Positions 16,868 through 25,429 of a stretch of 64,000 nt of DNA are shown in pieces. Position numbers and translations under genes: made by a program. The notes beneath the pieces were generated by a model. That model saw only the letters and a list, made by a program, of their open reading frames with translations. It made no database searches and was not told where the DNA came from. Location: NCBI GenBank assembly GCA_963691905.1, contig OY829891.1, forward strand, positions 186,001 to 250,000, in the 5' to 3' direction. Numbering within the stretch: position 1 is the stretch's first letter; each line of letters opens with the position of its first letter. The stretch is from QGON01 sp963691905. Its GTDB lineage: Bacteria > Pseudomonadota > Gammaproteobacteria > Chromatiales > Chromatiaceae.

Positions 16868-18613
16868 ATGCACATGAGTCTGCAGACTGCCCAACCCACT
16901 GTCGGCCAGAGTCAGGCCGAACTGAAACGCCACTACCTGCCCACGATGCGATTACGCTTCAAATCCGAGGTCAACCGTTTGACCTCGGGCGGCATGCTCC
17001 GTCTGCTCGGCATCAGGCCCGATGCGGAAGATCTCGCCTTCCTCATGAGCTACCTCTATATCTATCACTGGTTGAGACAGCAGGTTGCCACCCCGTTCCG
17101 AGGCGAGGTGCTGGCAAGTTTCAGCAAGGGCCCACGGGGATTTCTCATCCGCCTGCTCGATGAGGCAGAGGATGCCAGTGGTTTCATCCAGGGTTACATT
17201 GCCCACTGGTTGAGCGCAGATGACGAGGGACCTGTACAGCATCAGCAGTTACAGCGGCTGCTGACCGACTGCCATAACGATCCGCAAGCGCTGACCCGGC
17301 GGGTGCTCGCGATCTGGAATGAGCTGGGTCTGCTGCAGAAGACACCGGCCAAGGTCTACAGCGAACTGGGCCACAGGGAGCGGGATCGCTACCGGGAGAT
17401 GCTGGGTGAAGCCGACCAGCAGCGGCTTGCGCTGGTGGATGCACTGCCGGATCTGCCGGTGAAGCCAGGTCGTTTTACCAAGCTGGGACTGATCCCGGCA
17501 ATGGGCTGTCCCCAGACCTGCCGCCACTGCATGTTTATCTGGCGTCCACCGAGCAAGGATCAGCCTGACGCCGGGCCGGTGATGGAGCTGGTGGATAGCC
17601 TGACAGACAGCGTGCTCTTCACCGGCGGCGATCTGACCCGTCATATGGATCAATTCTACAGGGCGATCCGCGAGATGCCTCACATCCGCACCTTCGCCAT
17701 CCTGCTCAACGGCGACTTCGCAGTGGATAAAAAGGCCACCAATGAAGTACTGCGCCGCATGACCGAGGCACTTGAGAAGCGTCCGAAAAAGTGGCCCAGG
17801 GCGTCGATCCTGTTACAGATCAGCTTCGATGAGTTCCATCAGGAGGTGGTGGTCGGCAAGGACGGCCGCCTCAAGGAGCGTATCCCGGTCAGCCGCATTG
17901 CCAATATCGTAGAGGCGGCGCCTCGCTACAGTCGTATACAACTCTGCCTGCTGCACAAACAGACACACCTCAACTTCTCCATGGATCTCTTCAAACGGGG
18001 CGTCTTCAACCGGCTGGTCGAAGAGCTGGGGCGGCGGAAACATCAACTCCAGGTCCTCTCGACCACGCCTGCACCACGCCAGAAGATCAACCCGATGAGT
18101 CCGGGGCAGCGGGGACAATTGGTAAAAGATGCCAGCTTTGTGCTGAGCCGCTATCCGGGTCGTCCGATCCTGCTCAGCAGCTCCACCATCGACATCTATG
18201 GCCGGGCAGAGACCCTCGAAGCCGGTGAATTCGTCAAGGATCAGGGGTTATTGCAGGAGGTACTGGCAGGTCGGGTTCCCGAAGGCGAGGTGTTCGATAT
18301 CGATATGATGTTCTGGTTCAGCGGCTGGGTGACGCTTTTCTCGGCAGTGCATATCTGCCTTGGCAACCTGCACCAGGATGGTGCTGAGACCATCCTCACC
18401 CGCCAGCGCAAGGACCCGTTGACCCAGGCCCTACACCGCTTCGATCTACGACTGCTGGAGATCTATCGAGAGGTGCGCGACGACCTTGACACCATCATTG
18501 CCAATTCCACCGGCCCCCATCACCTGTTCCACGTCATCACGGAATCCGCCGATGTTCGACTGCACATGACACGCCGTCTCGTCGAATCTACAGATCACCC
18601 GGAGTCACAGTAG
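16868..18613 (+). CDS. Radical SAM protein of unknown function
   Basis: The 581-residue protein has an N-terminal helical region of about 200 residues with no recognised domain. The motif MGCPQTCRHCMFIWRPP then gives the CX3CX2C cysteines (near 214-221) that ligate the radical SAM [4Fe-4S] cluster. VLFTGGDLTRH right after it resembles the GGE motif that contacts SAM, and SILLQISFDEFHQEVVVG supplies a later barrel strand. The C-terminal 100 residues are helical and hold only isolated cysteines, so no clear SPASM-type auxiliary cluster is seen. It stands alone between repeats and a SlyD-like gene, so context gives no substrate. The ATG at 16868 has no good ribosome binding site; a second ATG lies two codons on. 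The enzyme class is well supported; the reaction is unknown. Confidence 0.8.
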   Translation: MHMSLQTAQPTVGQSQAELKRHYLPTMRLRFKSEVNRLTSGGMLRLLGIRPDAEDLAFLMSYLYIYHWLRQQVATPFRGEVLASFSKGPRGFLIRLLDEAEDASGFIQGYIAHWLSADDEGPVQHQQLQRLLTDCHNDPQALTRRVLAIWNELGLLQKTPAKVYSELGHRERDRYREMLGEADQQRLALVDALPDLPVKPGRFTKLGLIPAMGCPQTCRHCMFIWRPPSKDQPDAGPVMELVDSLTDSVLFTGGDLTRHMDQFYRAIREMPHIRTFAILLNGDFAVDKKATNEVLRRMTEALEKRPKKWPRASILLQISFDEFHQEVVVGKDGRLKERIPVSRIANIVEAAPRYSRIQLCLLHKQTHLNFSMDLFKRGVFNRLVEELGRRKHQLQVLSTTPAPRQKINPMSPGQRGQLVKDASFVLSRYPGRPILLSSSTIDIYGRAETLEAGEFVKDQGLLQEVLAGRVPEGEVFDIDMMFWFSGWVTLFSAVHICLGNLHQDGAETILTRQRKDPLTQALHRFDLRLLEIYREVRDDLDTIIANSTGPHHLFHVITESADVRLHMTRRLVESTDHPESQ

Positions 18614-18766
18614 GAGCCGCGCCACCAATCTGCTATGGTGTTGGGATTTGGTCAATTTTTCTTCGCTAACGACCTTTTTTCATCAGCTTGTTACTCCGGT
18701 TCTTTCGGATTAGCACGTCTGATTTAAGTAAATACGACGAGAAGTCAACAGACTTAGGAAACAAGC

Positions 18767-19195
18767 ATGAGCACAGCAGCAGAAGGCAATACCGTCAAAA
18801 TCCACTATACCGGCACGCTGGATGACGGCACTCAATTTGACAGTTCAGCAGGACGTGAACCGCTTGAGTTCGCTTTGGGCGGCGGTCAGGTAATTCCTGG
18901 TTTTGACAATGCGGTAAGCGGCATGGCCGTCGGCGAGAAAAAGACCGTCGATATTCAGCCTGAAGACGCCTATGGCGAACGCCACGAAGAGATGGTGCAG
19001 GAGGTGCCCCGCGAGGCGCTGGGCGATGACGTGGAACCCGAGGTTGGCATGCCGCTGCAGGCGCAGGGTCCTGACGGTCAAGTCTTCGATCTTGTCATCA
19101 TTGAGGTGGCAGAAGAGACGGTTCGCCTGGATGGCAACCACCCTCTCGCCGGCAAGACACTGACCTTCGACATCGAACTGGTAGAGATCGCCTGA
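18767..19195 (+). CDS. FKBP-type peptidyl-prolyl isomerase, SlyD/SlpA-like
   Basis: It is a cytosolic prolyl isomerase/chaperone. The 142-residue protein has the FKBP core VKIHYTGTLDDGTQFDSS, FALGGGQVIPGFDNAV and GMAVGEKKTVDIQPEDAYGE, then an inserted-flap-like segment (REALGDDVEPEVGMPLQAQ) and the FKBP return NHPLAGKTLTFDIELVEI. It lacks the His-rich tail of E. coli SlyD, so it is closer to SlpA/FKBP-chaperone forms. AGGA lies about 7 bases before the ATG. No operon partner is evident. Confidence 0.9.
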   Translation: MSTAAEGNTVKIHYTGTLDDGTQFDSSAGREPLEFALGGGQVIPGFDNAVSGMAVGEKKTVDIQPEDAYGERHEEMVQEVPREALGDDVEPEVGMPLQAQGPDGQVFDLVIIEVAEETVRLDGNHPLAGKTLTFDIELVEIA

Positions 19196-19209
19196 TCTCT
19201 CAATCTCTC

Positions 19210-19308
19210 GGGGTCGGAGTCGATCCGCCTATGTGGTTACTTCTCCAGCATCGCATTGATCTGGCATCTAACCACCGCCCCAATTAACTCCCTCTCGACT
19301 CCGACCCC
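19210..19308. repeat. Hairpin repeat with GGGGTCGGAGTCGA arms
   Basis: GGGGTCGGAGTCGA at 19210-19223 pairs with its complement TCGACTCCGACCCC at 19295-19308, enclosing about 70 bases. It lies between two convergent genes and may work as a transcript end. The same arms occur at 2028, 2208-2276 and 16816. Confidence 0.75.
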
Positions 19309-19325
19309 TGGACACTCGTCCACAG

Positions 19326-19607
19326 TCAGGTCTTGTCTCCACTGTCACCCCCGCTTTTACCGCCGCGCAGCAGACGGAAAACAAACAGCAGCAGGAAGGC
19401 GCCACCTGTTGCCATGGCAATACTGATCAGATCGAGACCGCTGGGCGTACCAATACCGGCAAACTGACCGATCTTGCCACCAATAAAGGCACCCGCCACA
19501 CCAAGCAGGGTGGTGAGAATCATGCCTCCACCATCCCGGCCAGGCATCAGCAACTTTGCAAGAATACCCGCGATCAAACCAAGAATAATCCAGGTCAACA
19601 TACCCAT
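19326..19607 (-). CDS. GlsB/YeaQ/YmgE family stress membrane protein
   Basis: This 93-residue inner-membrane protein has the transglycosylase-associated (GlsB/YeaQ) pattern: WIILGLIAGILAKLLMPGRD, then GGMILTTLLGVAGAFIGGKI and a third helix AMATGGAFLLLFVFRLLRG, ending in a polar Gly/Ser/Asp tail. The family is linked to envelope or general stress but has no proven enzymatic role. GGAG lies about 8 bases before the ATG at 19607; a second ATG is two codons on. Confidence 0.9.
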   Translation of the reverse strand: MGMLTWIILGLIAGILAKLLMPGRDGGGMILTTLLGVAGAFIGGKIGQFAGIGTPSGLDLISIAMATGGAFLLLFVFRLLRGGKSGGDSGDKT

Positions 19608-19920
19608 ACTACATACTCCAAATGAAAGATGCGGTGATTATAAGGGTTTGACCGGGAATTGCCTGACCGAACGTGCTGACCCACGACTGACCTTCAAACA
19701 ATAACCCATCCCGCAACAAAAAATGAATCCATCCCGTGGTTCAGAAAAGTTATTGCGGCAGTTGACGCACAACTGCGCCATATGACACAACATATTGATT
19801 TTCATTGATTTTTTGTGACTTTCCTCCGTGCGCATTTTGATTCCAGTCACAATACCTCGCCACATTCAGTGACAAACTGCCGCAGAAGCAGATCAGACAA
19901 ACAACTCTGTTCTGAAATCG

Positions 19921-19943
19921 AGTTAACAATACTTTTGTTAACT
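19921..19943 (+). promoter_or_regulatory. Perfect 9-base palindrome upstream of the beta-propeller gene
   Basis: AGTTAACAA, five spacer bases, then TTGTTAACT form a perfect inverted repeat with 9-base arms. It ends 28 bases before the start codon at 19972. The spacing and symmetry suggest an operator for a dimeric repressor or activator, such as a helix-turn-helix protein; no regulator gene is adjacent. Confidence 0.5.
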
Positions 19944-19971
19944 ATTGATATCACTCCACAGGAGCAAACCT

Positions 19972-21279
19972 ATGCGGAACAAACAACATTTCAGATACAC
20001 AGCATTATTGTTTTCAATGTTCTTTACGACCATAAATCTGCATGCCGCACACGGTCCCCAACATGCAGGTTCAAATCATCAGAACCCTGGTTATGTTAAT
20101 CAGGATGGATATGTCAGTGACAATATCTACGGCGTGAAAAATCTGGCCTATTATGGCGACTGGGATGCCAATCGGGTTTTTATTATCGATGTTGATAATA
20201 TGGAGTTACTAAAAACCGTTGAGGACACAGGCGACGGACCGTATGGCATCGATCAACAGGGGGTATCCAAGGCCTATGCTTTAACCCGTAAAACAGAGTC
20301 TGTGACAGTAGTCGACAATTACAACATTGAAAATATTGGCCAGATTCAACTGGAACATAAACCCCGTTCCACAAACTTTAATGCTGACACAGGACTCTCT
20401 TTGATATCCGGCGGTGATAAGGTGATGACCAGCATCATACGTGTTGATCATGGCGTGGTTACCAAGGTTGTGGGTTATAATGAACTCTCTGAACCACACG
20501 ACTATGGTGGTTCACTGGCGACAGGCCACCCTCTCTGGGTGGATGATCAGCGTTTCTTTATGCTCGACCGGGCAGCACGTCAGATTCAGCTATGGAACCG
20601 TAACGGTGACTTGCTCTCAACGCTTGCCGCCCCGACTTCAGTACACCATATTTTCAAATCACCTTTAGATGTGGATAACGATACTTTTTTCGCAGTTGCG
20701 GAGGGTAATCAGGAAGCGCAGATATCACCATCGATCTTGCGTTTTAATATCAAGAGAAAAAGGATGGTAAAAACCGGTGAGGCTATCCTCAGCGATTACG
20801 ATCCTGAAATGCTGAATCCAGCTGAAATGGGTGCCCATCATGCCGACTTCCATCCGGACGGCATCCATATTTATATTGGTTCCACTGAAGGCCACGTTTT
20901 TGTTGTCAATAAGGATTCAATGAGTGTTGAAACCATGATTGAAACGGGCGTTGGTTCCGGCCACACAACATTTGCGCCAATGCGTGATCTCGCATTTGTT
21001 ACCAATCACAACGACACATATATGACAGTGATCGATACCACCGATCACAGCTGGTTGAAGAACATCGAAGTCGCCAGTTCCGCTTCCCCGGATTACAAGT
21101 CACAAGCGCACACTTCAGCAGTCAGTCCAGACATGAAATATTTCTATAGCGCTGCAAGCTATGATGGTGTGTTTTTTGAAATTAACATGGAAACACTCGA
21201 AGTTACACGTACACTTAATCTCGATGGAAATGCCCTCATGGGCAGCTTCATATGGGATGGTGATGGCGTGAATATGTAA
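19972..21279 (+). CDS. Secreted beta-propeller protein, function unknown
   Basis: The 435-residue protein has a signal peptide (MRNKQHFRYTALLFSMFF, cleavage probably after LHA) followed by repeated short beta-strand blades: NRVFIIDVDNMELLKTV, ESVTVVDNYNIENIGQI, GHVFVVNKDSMSVETMI and DTYMTVIDTTDHSWLKNI. These YVTN/YncE-like blades suggest a periplasmic seven-bladed propeller. Histidines are frequent (GAHHADFHPDGIHIYIG, GSGHTTF, SQAHTSA), which could mean metal binding, but that is inference. The ATG has AGGAG 8 bases upstream; a longer frame from 19945 is less likely. A palindrome precedes it and a strong terminator follows. Confidence 0.72.
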   Translation: MRNKQHFRYTALLFSMFFTTINLHAAHGPQHAGSNHQNPGYVNQDGYVSDNIYGVKNLAYYGDWDANRVFIIDVDNMELLKTVEDTGDGPYGIDQQGVSKAYALTRKTESVTVVDNYNIENIGQIQLEHKPRSTNFNADTGLSLISGGDKVMTSIIRVDHGVVTKVVGYNELSEPHDYGGSLATGHPLWVDDQRFFMLDRAARQIQLWNRNGDLLSTLAAPTSVHHIFKSPLDVDNDTFFAVAEGNQEAQISPSILRFNIKRKRMVKTGEAILSDYDPEMLNPAEMGAHHADFHPDGIHIYIGSTEGHVFVVNKDSMSVETMIETGVGSGHTTFAPMRDLAFVTNHNDTYMTVIDTTDHSWLKNIEVASSASPDYKSQAHTSAVSPDMKYFYSAASYDGVFFEINMETLEVTRTLNLDGNALMGSFIWDGDGVNM

Positions 21280-21313
21280 ATCATATCTTCGAATTTACCA
21301 CGATAACAACGAT

Positions 21314-21353
21314 AAAGGGGCCGGTGACAAATTCAGTTGTCACCGGCCCCTTT
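21314..21353. terminator. Bidirectional intrinsic terminator
   Basis: A 17-base perfect stem (AAAGGGGCCGGTGACAA against its complement) with a 6-base loop lies between the convergent beta-propeller and ligE genes. Because the stem begins with A residues and ends in T residues, it can terminate transcripts from both sides. Confidence 0.88.
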
Positions 21354-21370
21354 AACAAACCAGCACCCAT

Positions 21371-22207
21371 TCAAAGTTTCTGCCTGATACGCAGAAACGA
21401 CGCGAACCGGGGGATCCCGTTGACGGTGTAGCCTTGGTGTTTGAAGGTGATGATCGAGCCTATCGATGGGGGATCCTCCCGCTCCCGATCACTCAAGCCA
21501 GTGCCGATATAGAAACGCCTGCCATCCTCCAGTTCCACCCACAAGGCACCAACCTTTCCTGTATATTTTCCCTTTCCAGGCCGGTAGCCGACCACCTTGC
21601 CCTCCCGATCATCAAACCGCTTTACCTTGAGTGCGTTGGAACTGCGGCTGAATTCGTAGAGTGTATCCGGATTCCTCAAAACCAGACCCTCGCCACCTGC
21701 GGCTTCCACCTCGGCCAACCGTGCCTGCAGGTGATCGTCGCTACTACAACGCGTCTGGGGAATAATATGGATACGAGATACTGGATATTGCTTTAGATAA
21801 CTCTGCAACCGTCCCAGACGGGCACCCAGATTCCCCGGCGCATTGGGCACCTCGAATATATTGTAGGTGACTCGTTGCCAGCCATCGTGGGGCTGATCAC
21901 GTGAGGTAATGGAGGCAACCTCCTCAAACCGCCCCCGGCCGATCCAAAGTTCACCATCCAGCTCAAAAGGCGGATAATCTTTTGTGTACCAGTCCGGGGC
22001 AGCGAACGGGTTGCCTTGGCGGGAGATGAGTTGCCGGCCATTCCAGTAGGCCCGTACCCCATCGAGCTTTTCACTCATGTACCAGCCAGTGATTTCCATC
22101 CCCGGTCGATACTTTTTCAGCAGAAGAAGGTTTGGCGCATCCGCCGAAGCGGCGAGAAAGGGCAGAATAAACAGCACAAAAACAAGACCCGTCCCTGTCT
22201 TTTTCAT
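21371..22207 (-). CDS. ligE: Periplasmic ATP-dependent DNA ligase LigE
   Basis: LigE-type enzymes are minimal ATP-dependent DNA ligases with a leader peptide, thought to act in the periplasm, possibly during DNA uptake. The 278-residue protein starts with MKKTGTGLVFVLFILPFLAA and a likely cleavage after ASA. It then has the lysine motif SEKLDGVRAYWNG (K-x-D-G, the AMP-accepting lysine), PFELDGELWIG, EGLVLRNPDTLYE and NALKVKRFDDREGKVVGY (motif V). The C-terminal OB-fold closes the protein. The ATG at 22207 has AGGA about 9 bases away. The first 30 codons and upstream region are duplicated at 25224-25414. Confidence 0.9.
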   Translation of the reverse strand: MKKTGTGLVFVLFILPFLAASADAPNLLLLKKYRPGMEITGWYMSEKLDGVRAYWNGRQLISRQGNPFAAPDWYTKDYPPFELDGELWIGRGRFEEVASITSRDQPHDGWQRVTYNIFEVPNAPGNLGARLGRLQSYLKQYPVSRIHIIPQTRCSSDDHLQARLAEVEAAGGEGLVLRNPDTLYEFSRSSNALKVKRFDDREGKVVGYRPGKGKYTGKVGALWVELEDGRRFYIGTGLSDREREDPPSIGSIITFKHQGYTVNGIPRFASFLRIRQKL

Positions 22208-22308
22208 GATCACTTTTCCTTGTTGATCCAGGTAAACAGCGGCCACATCTTAGCCTATTTTCCGCCACCCACGAAACACAGAGTTAAGTGTACTGTCGCC
22301 AGGACCCT
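22118..22308. repeat. 191-bp direct repeat, copy 1 (5' end of ligE and its upstream region)
   Basis: This segment covers the first 30 codons of ligE and about 100 bases of the divergent intergenic region. It recurs at about 95% identity, by eye, and in the same orientation at 25224-25414. The copies bracket the P-type ATPase gene, whose start is at 22379. Confidence 0.9.
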
Positions 22309-22378
22309 CCTAATAGTATTTAAGAAAAGCATTTCATAGCCTAAATTTAGAGATAACCACTATTTGTGGAGTACTCGC

Positions 22379-25201
22379 ATGGCTAGGAATCTTTTCAATT
22401 GGCATAAGTTGCCCCATTTCAGCGTAATGACTCACAGCGGGCCGGAAACCCATCACGCCTCAGCGCAGAAAGAGGCATCCCCCTCCACTGAATCCGACCT
22501 GCCTTGGCACGCCATGGAGGCGGATCAGGTACTCACTGCCTTCAACTCCACCAAACAGGGCCTCAGTGGCGAAAACGCCCAGCTGCGACTGCAACAGTAC
22601 GGCCCCAACAAACTCCCCGAGGTGAGCCCTCGCGGACCGCTGCTGCGTTTTCTCGCCCAGTTTCACAATGTCCTGATCTATGCGCTTCTGGTGGCGGGCA
22701 TCGTGACGGCGATGCTCGATCATCTGGTGGACTCCGGCGTGATCATGGGGGTGGTGTTGATCAACACCATCATCGGCTTCATCCAGGAAGGCAAGGCGGA
22801 GGATGCCCTGCGAGCCATCCGCCAGATGCTCTCCGCCAAGTCGCTGGTGTTGCGTGACGGCCAACGGATATCCATTCCTGCCGAGGAACTGGTCCCTGGT
22901 GATGTGGTACTGCTGCAATCCGGCGACAAGGTTCCCGCCGACCTGCGGTTGTTCCGGCTCAAGGGGTTGCAGATCCAGGAGGCCGCCCTTACCGGTGAGT
23001 CGGTAGCAGTGGAGAAAGCGATTGAAGCTGTGGCAGCCGAGGCTGCGTTAGGGGATCGGCTCTGCATGGCCTACTCAGGCACTCTCGTGACCTATGGTCA
23101 GGGGGCCGGGGTGGTGACCGCCACAGGCAGTAAGACCGAGATCGGGCGCATCAGCGCCATGGTGGCCGGGGTGGAACAGCTCACCACCCCCCTGCTGCAA
23201 CAGATGGATCAGTTCGGGCGCTGGCTCACCGCAGGCATCCTGGGACTGGCTCTCTTCACCTTCTCCTTCGGTGTACTGGTGCGTGACTACTCATCCTCCG
23301 AGATGTTTCTCGCTGCGGTAGGACTGGCAGTAGCAGCCATTCCCGAGGGGCTGCCGGCCATCATGACCATCACCCTGGCCATCGGCGTGCAGCGCATGGC
23401 GGGACGCAATGCCATTATTCGCCGCCTGCCGGCGGTAGAGACCCTGGGAGCGGTGACCGTCATCTGCTCCGACAAGACCGGCACTCTCACCCGCAATGAG
23501 ATGACCGTGCGCAACATCGCCACCGTCGACGATCTCTACGACATTAGCGGCACTGGCTATGATCCTCACGGAGGTTTTTCCTATCAGGGCAAGGAGGTCA
23601 CTCTGGCAAAGCACCCGGTGCTGTCGAAGATGCTCCGGGCCAGCCTGCTGTGCAACGAGACCGCACTGCGGCACTCGGACCACGGCTGGCAGGTCCATGG
23701 TGATCCCATGGAAGGTGCCTTGATGATAGCCGGCCTGAAGAGTGGGCTGGACCCTGAGACCGAGGCCGCTCTCTACCCCCGTGACGACATTATTCCCTTC
23801 GAGTCAGGCCACAAGTTCATGGCCACTCTGCACCACAGTCATAAGGGGCAGTATTTCATCTTCATCAAGGGAGCGCCGGAGCGGATCCTCGAACGCTGCG
23901 CCACCCAACTCAGTATTGAAGGCGAGAAACCACTCGACTGTGACTGCTGGGAGCGGCAGATGCAGACCATGGCATCCAAGGGACAGCGCCTGCTGGCGGT
24001 AGCCATGCGCCCGGCTCACGGTGGGCGTCTGGATCTGGAGTTCGAAGACGTGGAGAAGGATCTCACCATGCTCGGTCTCTATGGCCTGATCGATCCTCCA
24101 CGTGAGGAGGCCATTGCCGCCGTGGCCCGCTGCTGCGAGGCAGGAATCCAGGTGAAGATGATCACCGGCGATCATGCCGATACAGCCACCGCCATCGCCC
24201 GCCAGCTGAAACTGGCAAGCACTGACAATGCCCTCACAGGCCAAGCCCTGGATGCCCTCTCGGATGAGGCATTGCTGGAGCGGGTTCAAAAGGTGGACAT
24301 CTATGCCCGGGTCAGTCCTGAGCACAAGCTGCGTCTGGTGACGCTGCTGCAGAAAAGCGGCATGATCGTCTCCATGACCGGAGACGGGGTCAACGACGCC
24401 CCTGCCCTGAAACGCGCAGATGTTGGCGTGGCCATGGGTGACAAGGGTACCGAGGCGGCCAAGGAGGCAGCGGAGATGGTGCTGGCCGACGACAACTTCG
24501 CCTCCATCACCCACGCGGTGGAAGAGGGCCGGACCGTCTACGACAATCTGAAGAAGGCGATCCTCTTCATCCTTCCCACCAATGGCGGCGAGGCGCTGGT
24601 GATCCTCGGCGCAGTGCTGTTGGGCTTTCAGGAGCTGCCGCTCACCCCGGTTCAGATCCTCTGGGTCAACATGATCACCGCCGTCACCCTTGCCTTGGCG
24701 CTCGCCTTCGAGCCACCCGAACACGGTGTAATGAAACGTCCCCCCCGCGACCCGGTCCAGCCCGTATTGAGCCGCCACTTTCTCTGGCGCATCGCCTACG
24801 TATCGCTGGTACTGATGGCTGGGACCTTTGGCCTCTTCGTGTGGGAGATCGAACAGGGTGCGAATATCGAGGTGGCCCGTACCGTAGCGGTGAACACCCT
24901 GGTCTGCTTCGAGATCTTCTATCTGTTTAACTCCCGCTACATCACCGAGCCAGTACTCAACCGGCACGGCCTGTTCGGCAGTCGCTACGTGCTGGCAGCG
25001 GTGGCCATCCTGGTGCTGTTCCAGCTCGCCTTTACCTATACGGGGCCTTTACAGACCCTATTTGGCACCGCAGCAATAGGAGCCGACGTGTGGCTGCGCA
25101 TTCTTTTGGTCTCCTCCAGTGTGTTGTTCCTGGTGGAGGGAGAGAAGGCGCTGGTACGGCGGTTTCAGGGAAAACAGGTGCACCAGAGAGTTAAACTGTA
25201 G
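22379..25201 (+). CDS. Cation-transporting P-type ATPase (P2 class)
   Basis: It uses ATP to move a cation across the inner membrane. The 940-residue protein has an N-terminal cation-ATPase domain (WHAMEADQVLTAFNSTKQGL), the actuator motif LTGES near 207, M4 AAIPEGLPAIMTITLAIG, the phosphorylation site CSDKTGTLTRNEMT near 364, MITGDHADTATAIA and the hinge GDGVNDAPALKRADVGVAMG. The overall plan is that of Ca2+/Na+-type P2 pumps, but M6 reads LWVNMITAVTLALALAF, with alanine where SERCA has the Ca2+-binding aspartate. The ion is therefore uncertain. The ATG at 22379 has GGAG 7 bases upstream. It is followed by a kinase/ANTAR regulator pair, which may control it. Confidence 0.9.
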   Translation: MARNLFNWHKLPHFSVMTHSGPETHHASAQKEASPSTESDLPWHAMEADQVLTAFNSTKQGLSGENAQLRLQQYGPNKLPEVSPRGPLLRFLAQFHNVLIYALLVAGIVTAMLDHLVDSGVIMGVVLINTIIGFIQEGKAEDALRAIRQMLSAKSLVLRDGQRISIPAEELVPGDVVLLQSGDKVPADLRLFRLKGLQIQEAALTGESVAVEKAIEAVAAEAALGDRLCMAYSGTLVTYGQGAGVVTATGSKTEIGRISAMVAGVEQLTTPLLQQMDQFGRWLTAGILGLALFTFSFGVLVRDYSSSEMFLAAVGLAVAAIPEGLPAIMTITLAIGVQRMAGRNAIIRRLPAVETLGAVTVICSDKTGTLTRNEMTVRNIATVDDLYDISGTGYDPHGGFSYQGKEVTLAKHPVLSKMLRASLLCNETALRHSDHGWQVHGDPMEGALMIAGLKSGLDPETEAALYPRDDIIPFESGHKFMATLHHSHKGQYFIFIKGAPERILERCATQLSIEGEKPLDCDCWERQMQTMASKGQRLLAVAMRPAHGGRLDLEFEDVEKDLTMLGLYGLIDPPREEAIAAVARCCEAGIQVKMITGDHADTATAIARQLKLASTDNALTGQALDALSDEALLERVQKVDIYARVSPEHKLRLVTLLQKSGMIVSMTGDGVNDAPALKRADVGVAMGDKGTEAAKEAAEMVLADDNFASITHAVEEGRTVYDNLKKAILFILPTNGGEALVILGAVLLGFQELPLTPVQILWVNMITAVTLALALAFEPPEHGVMKRPPRDPVQPVLSRHFLWRIAYVSLVLMAGTFGLFVWEIEQGANIEVARTVAVNTLVCFEIFYLFNSRYITEPVLNRHGLFGSRYVLAAVAILVLFQLAFTYTGPLQTLFGTAAIGADVWLRILLVSSSVLFLVEGEKALVRRFQGKQVHQRVKL

Positions 25202-25223
25202 GGATGGTCGTTGGGTTCGGTGG

Positions 25224-25313
25224 CAGCAGAAGAAGATTTGGCGCATCCGCCGAAGCGGCGAGAAATGGCAGAAAAAACAGCACAAAAATAAGACCCGCCC
25301 CTGTCTTTTTCAT
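25224..25313 (-). pseudogene. Truncated ligE fragment (signal peptide only)
   Basis: On the minus strand an ATG at 25313 opens a frame with the LigE leader (MKKTGAGLIFVLFFLPFLAA, then SADAPNLLLL), after which similarity stops abruptly. Only 30 of 278 codons remain. Its original ribosome binding site is intact, so a short secreted peptide could still be made, but no function is expected. Confidence 0.8.
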
Positions 25314-25414
25314 GATCACTTTTCCTTGTTGATCCAGGTAAACAGCGGCCACATCTTAGCCTATTTTCCGCCACCCCAGAAACACAGAGTTAAGTATACT
25401 GTCACCAGAGCCCT
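25224..25414. repeat. 191-bp direct repeat, copy 2
   Basis: This is the second copy of the ligE 5' region and its upstream DNA, about ten differences from copy 1 at 22118-22308. It separates the ATPase gene from the sensor kinase gene, whose start lies 16 bases beyond its right end, so it may supply the kinase promoter. Confidence 0.9.
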
Positions 25415-25429
25415 TGACAGGAATAAGAA

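Noticed and set aside
18614..18766. Intrinsic terminator after the radical SAM gene
   Set aside because: A GGTC/GACC pair followed by a T run is visible, but the stem has only four base pairs and a long loop, too weak to call.
23804..24967. 387-codon open frame antisense to the P-type ATPase
   Set aside because: It mirrors a high-GC coding region and shows no family features.
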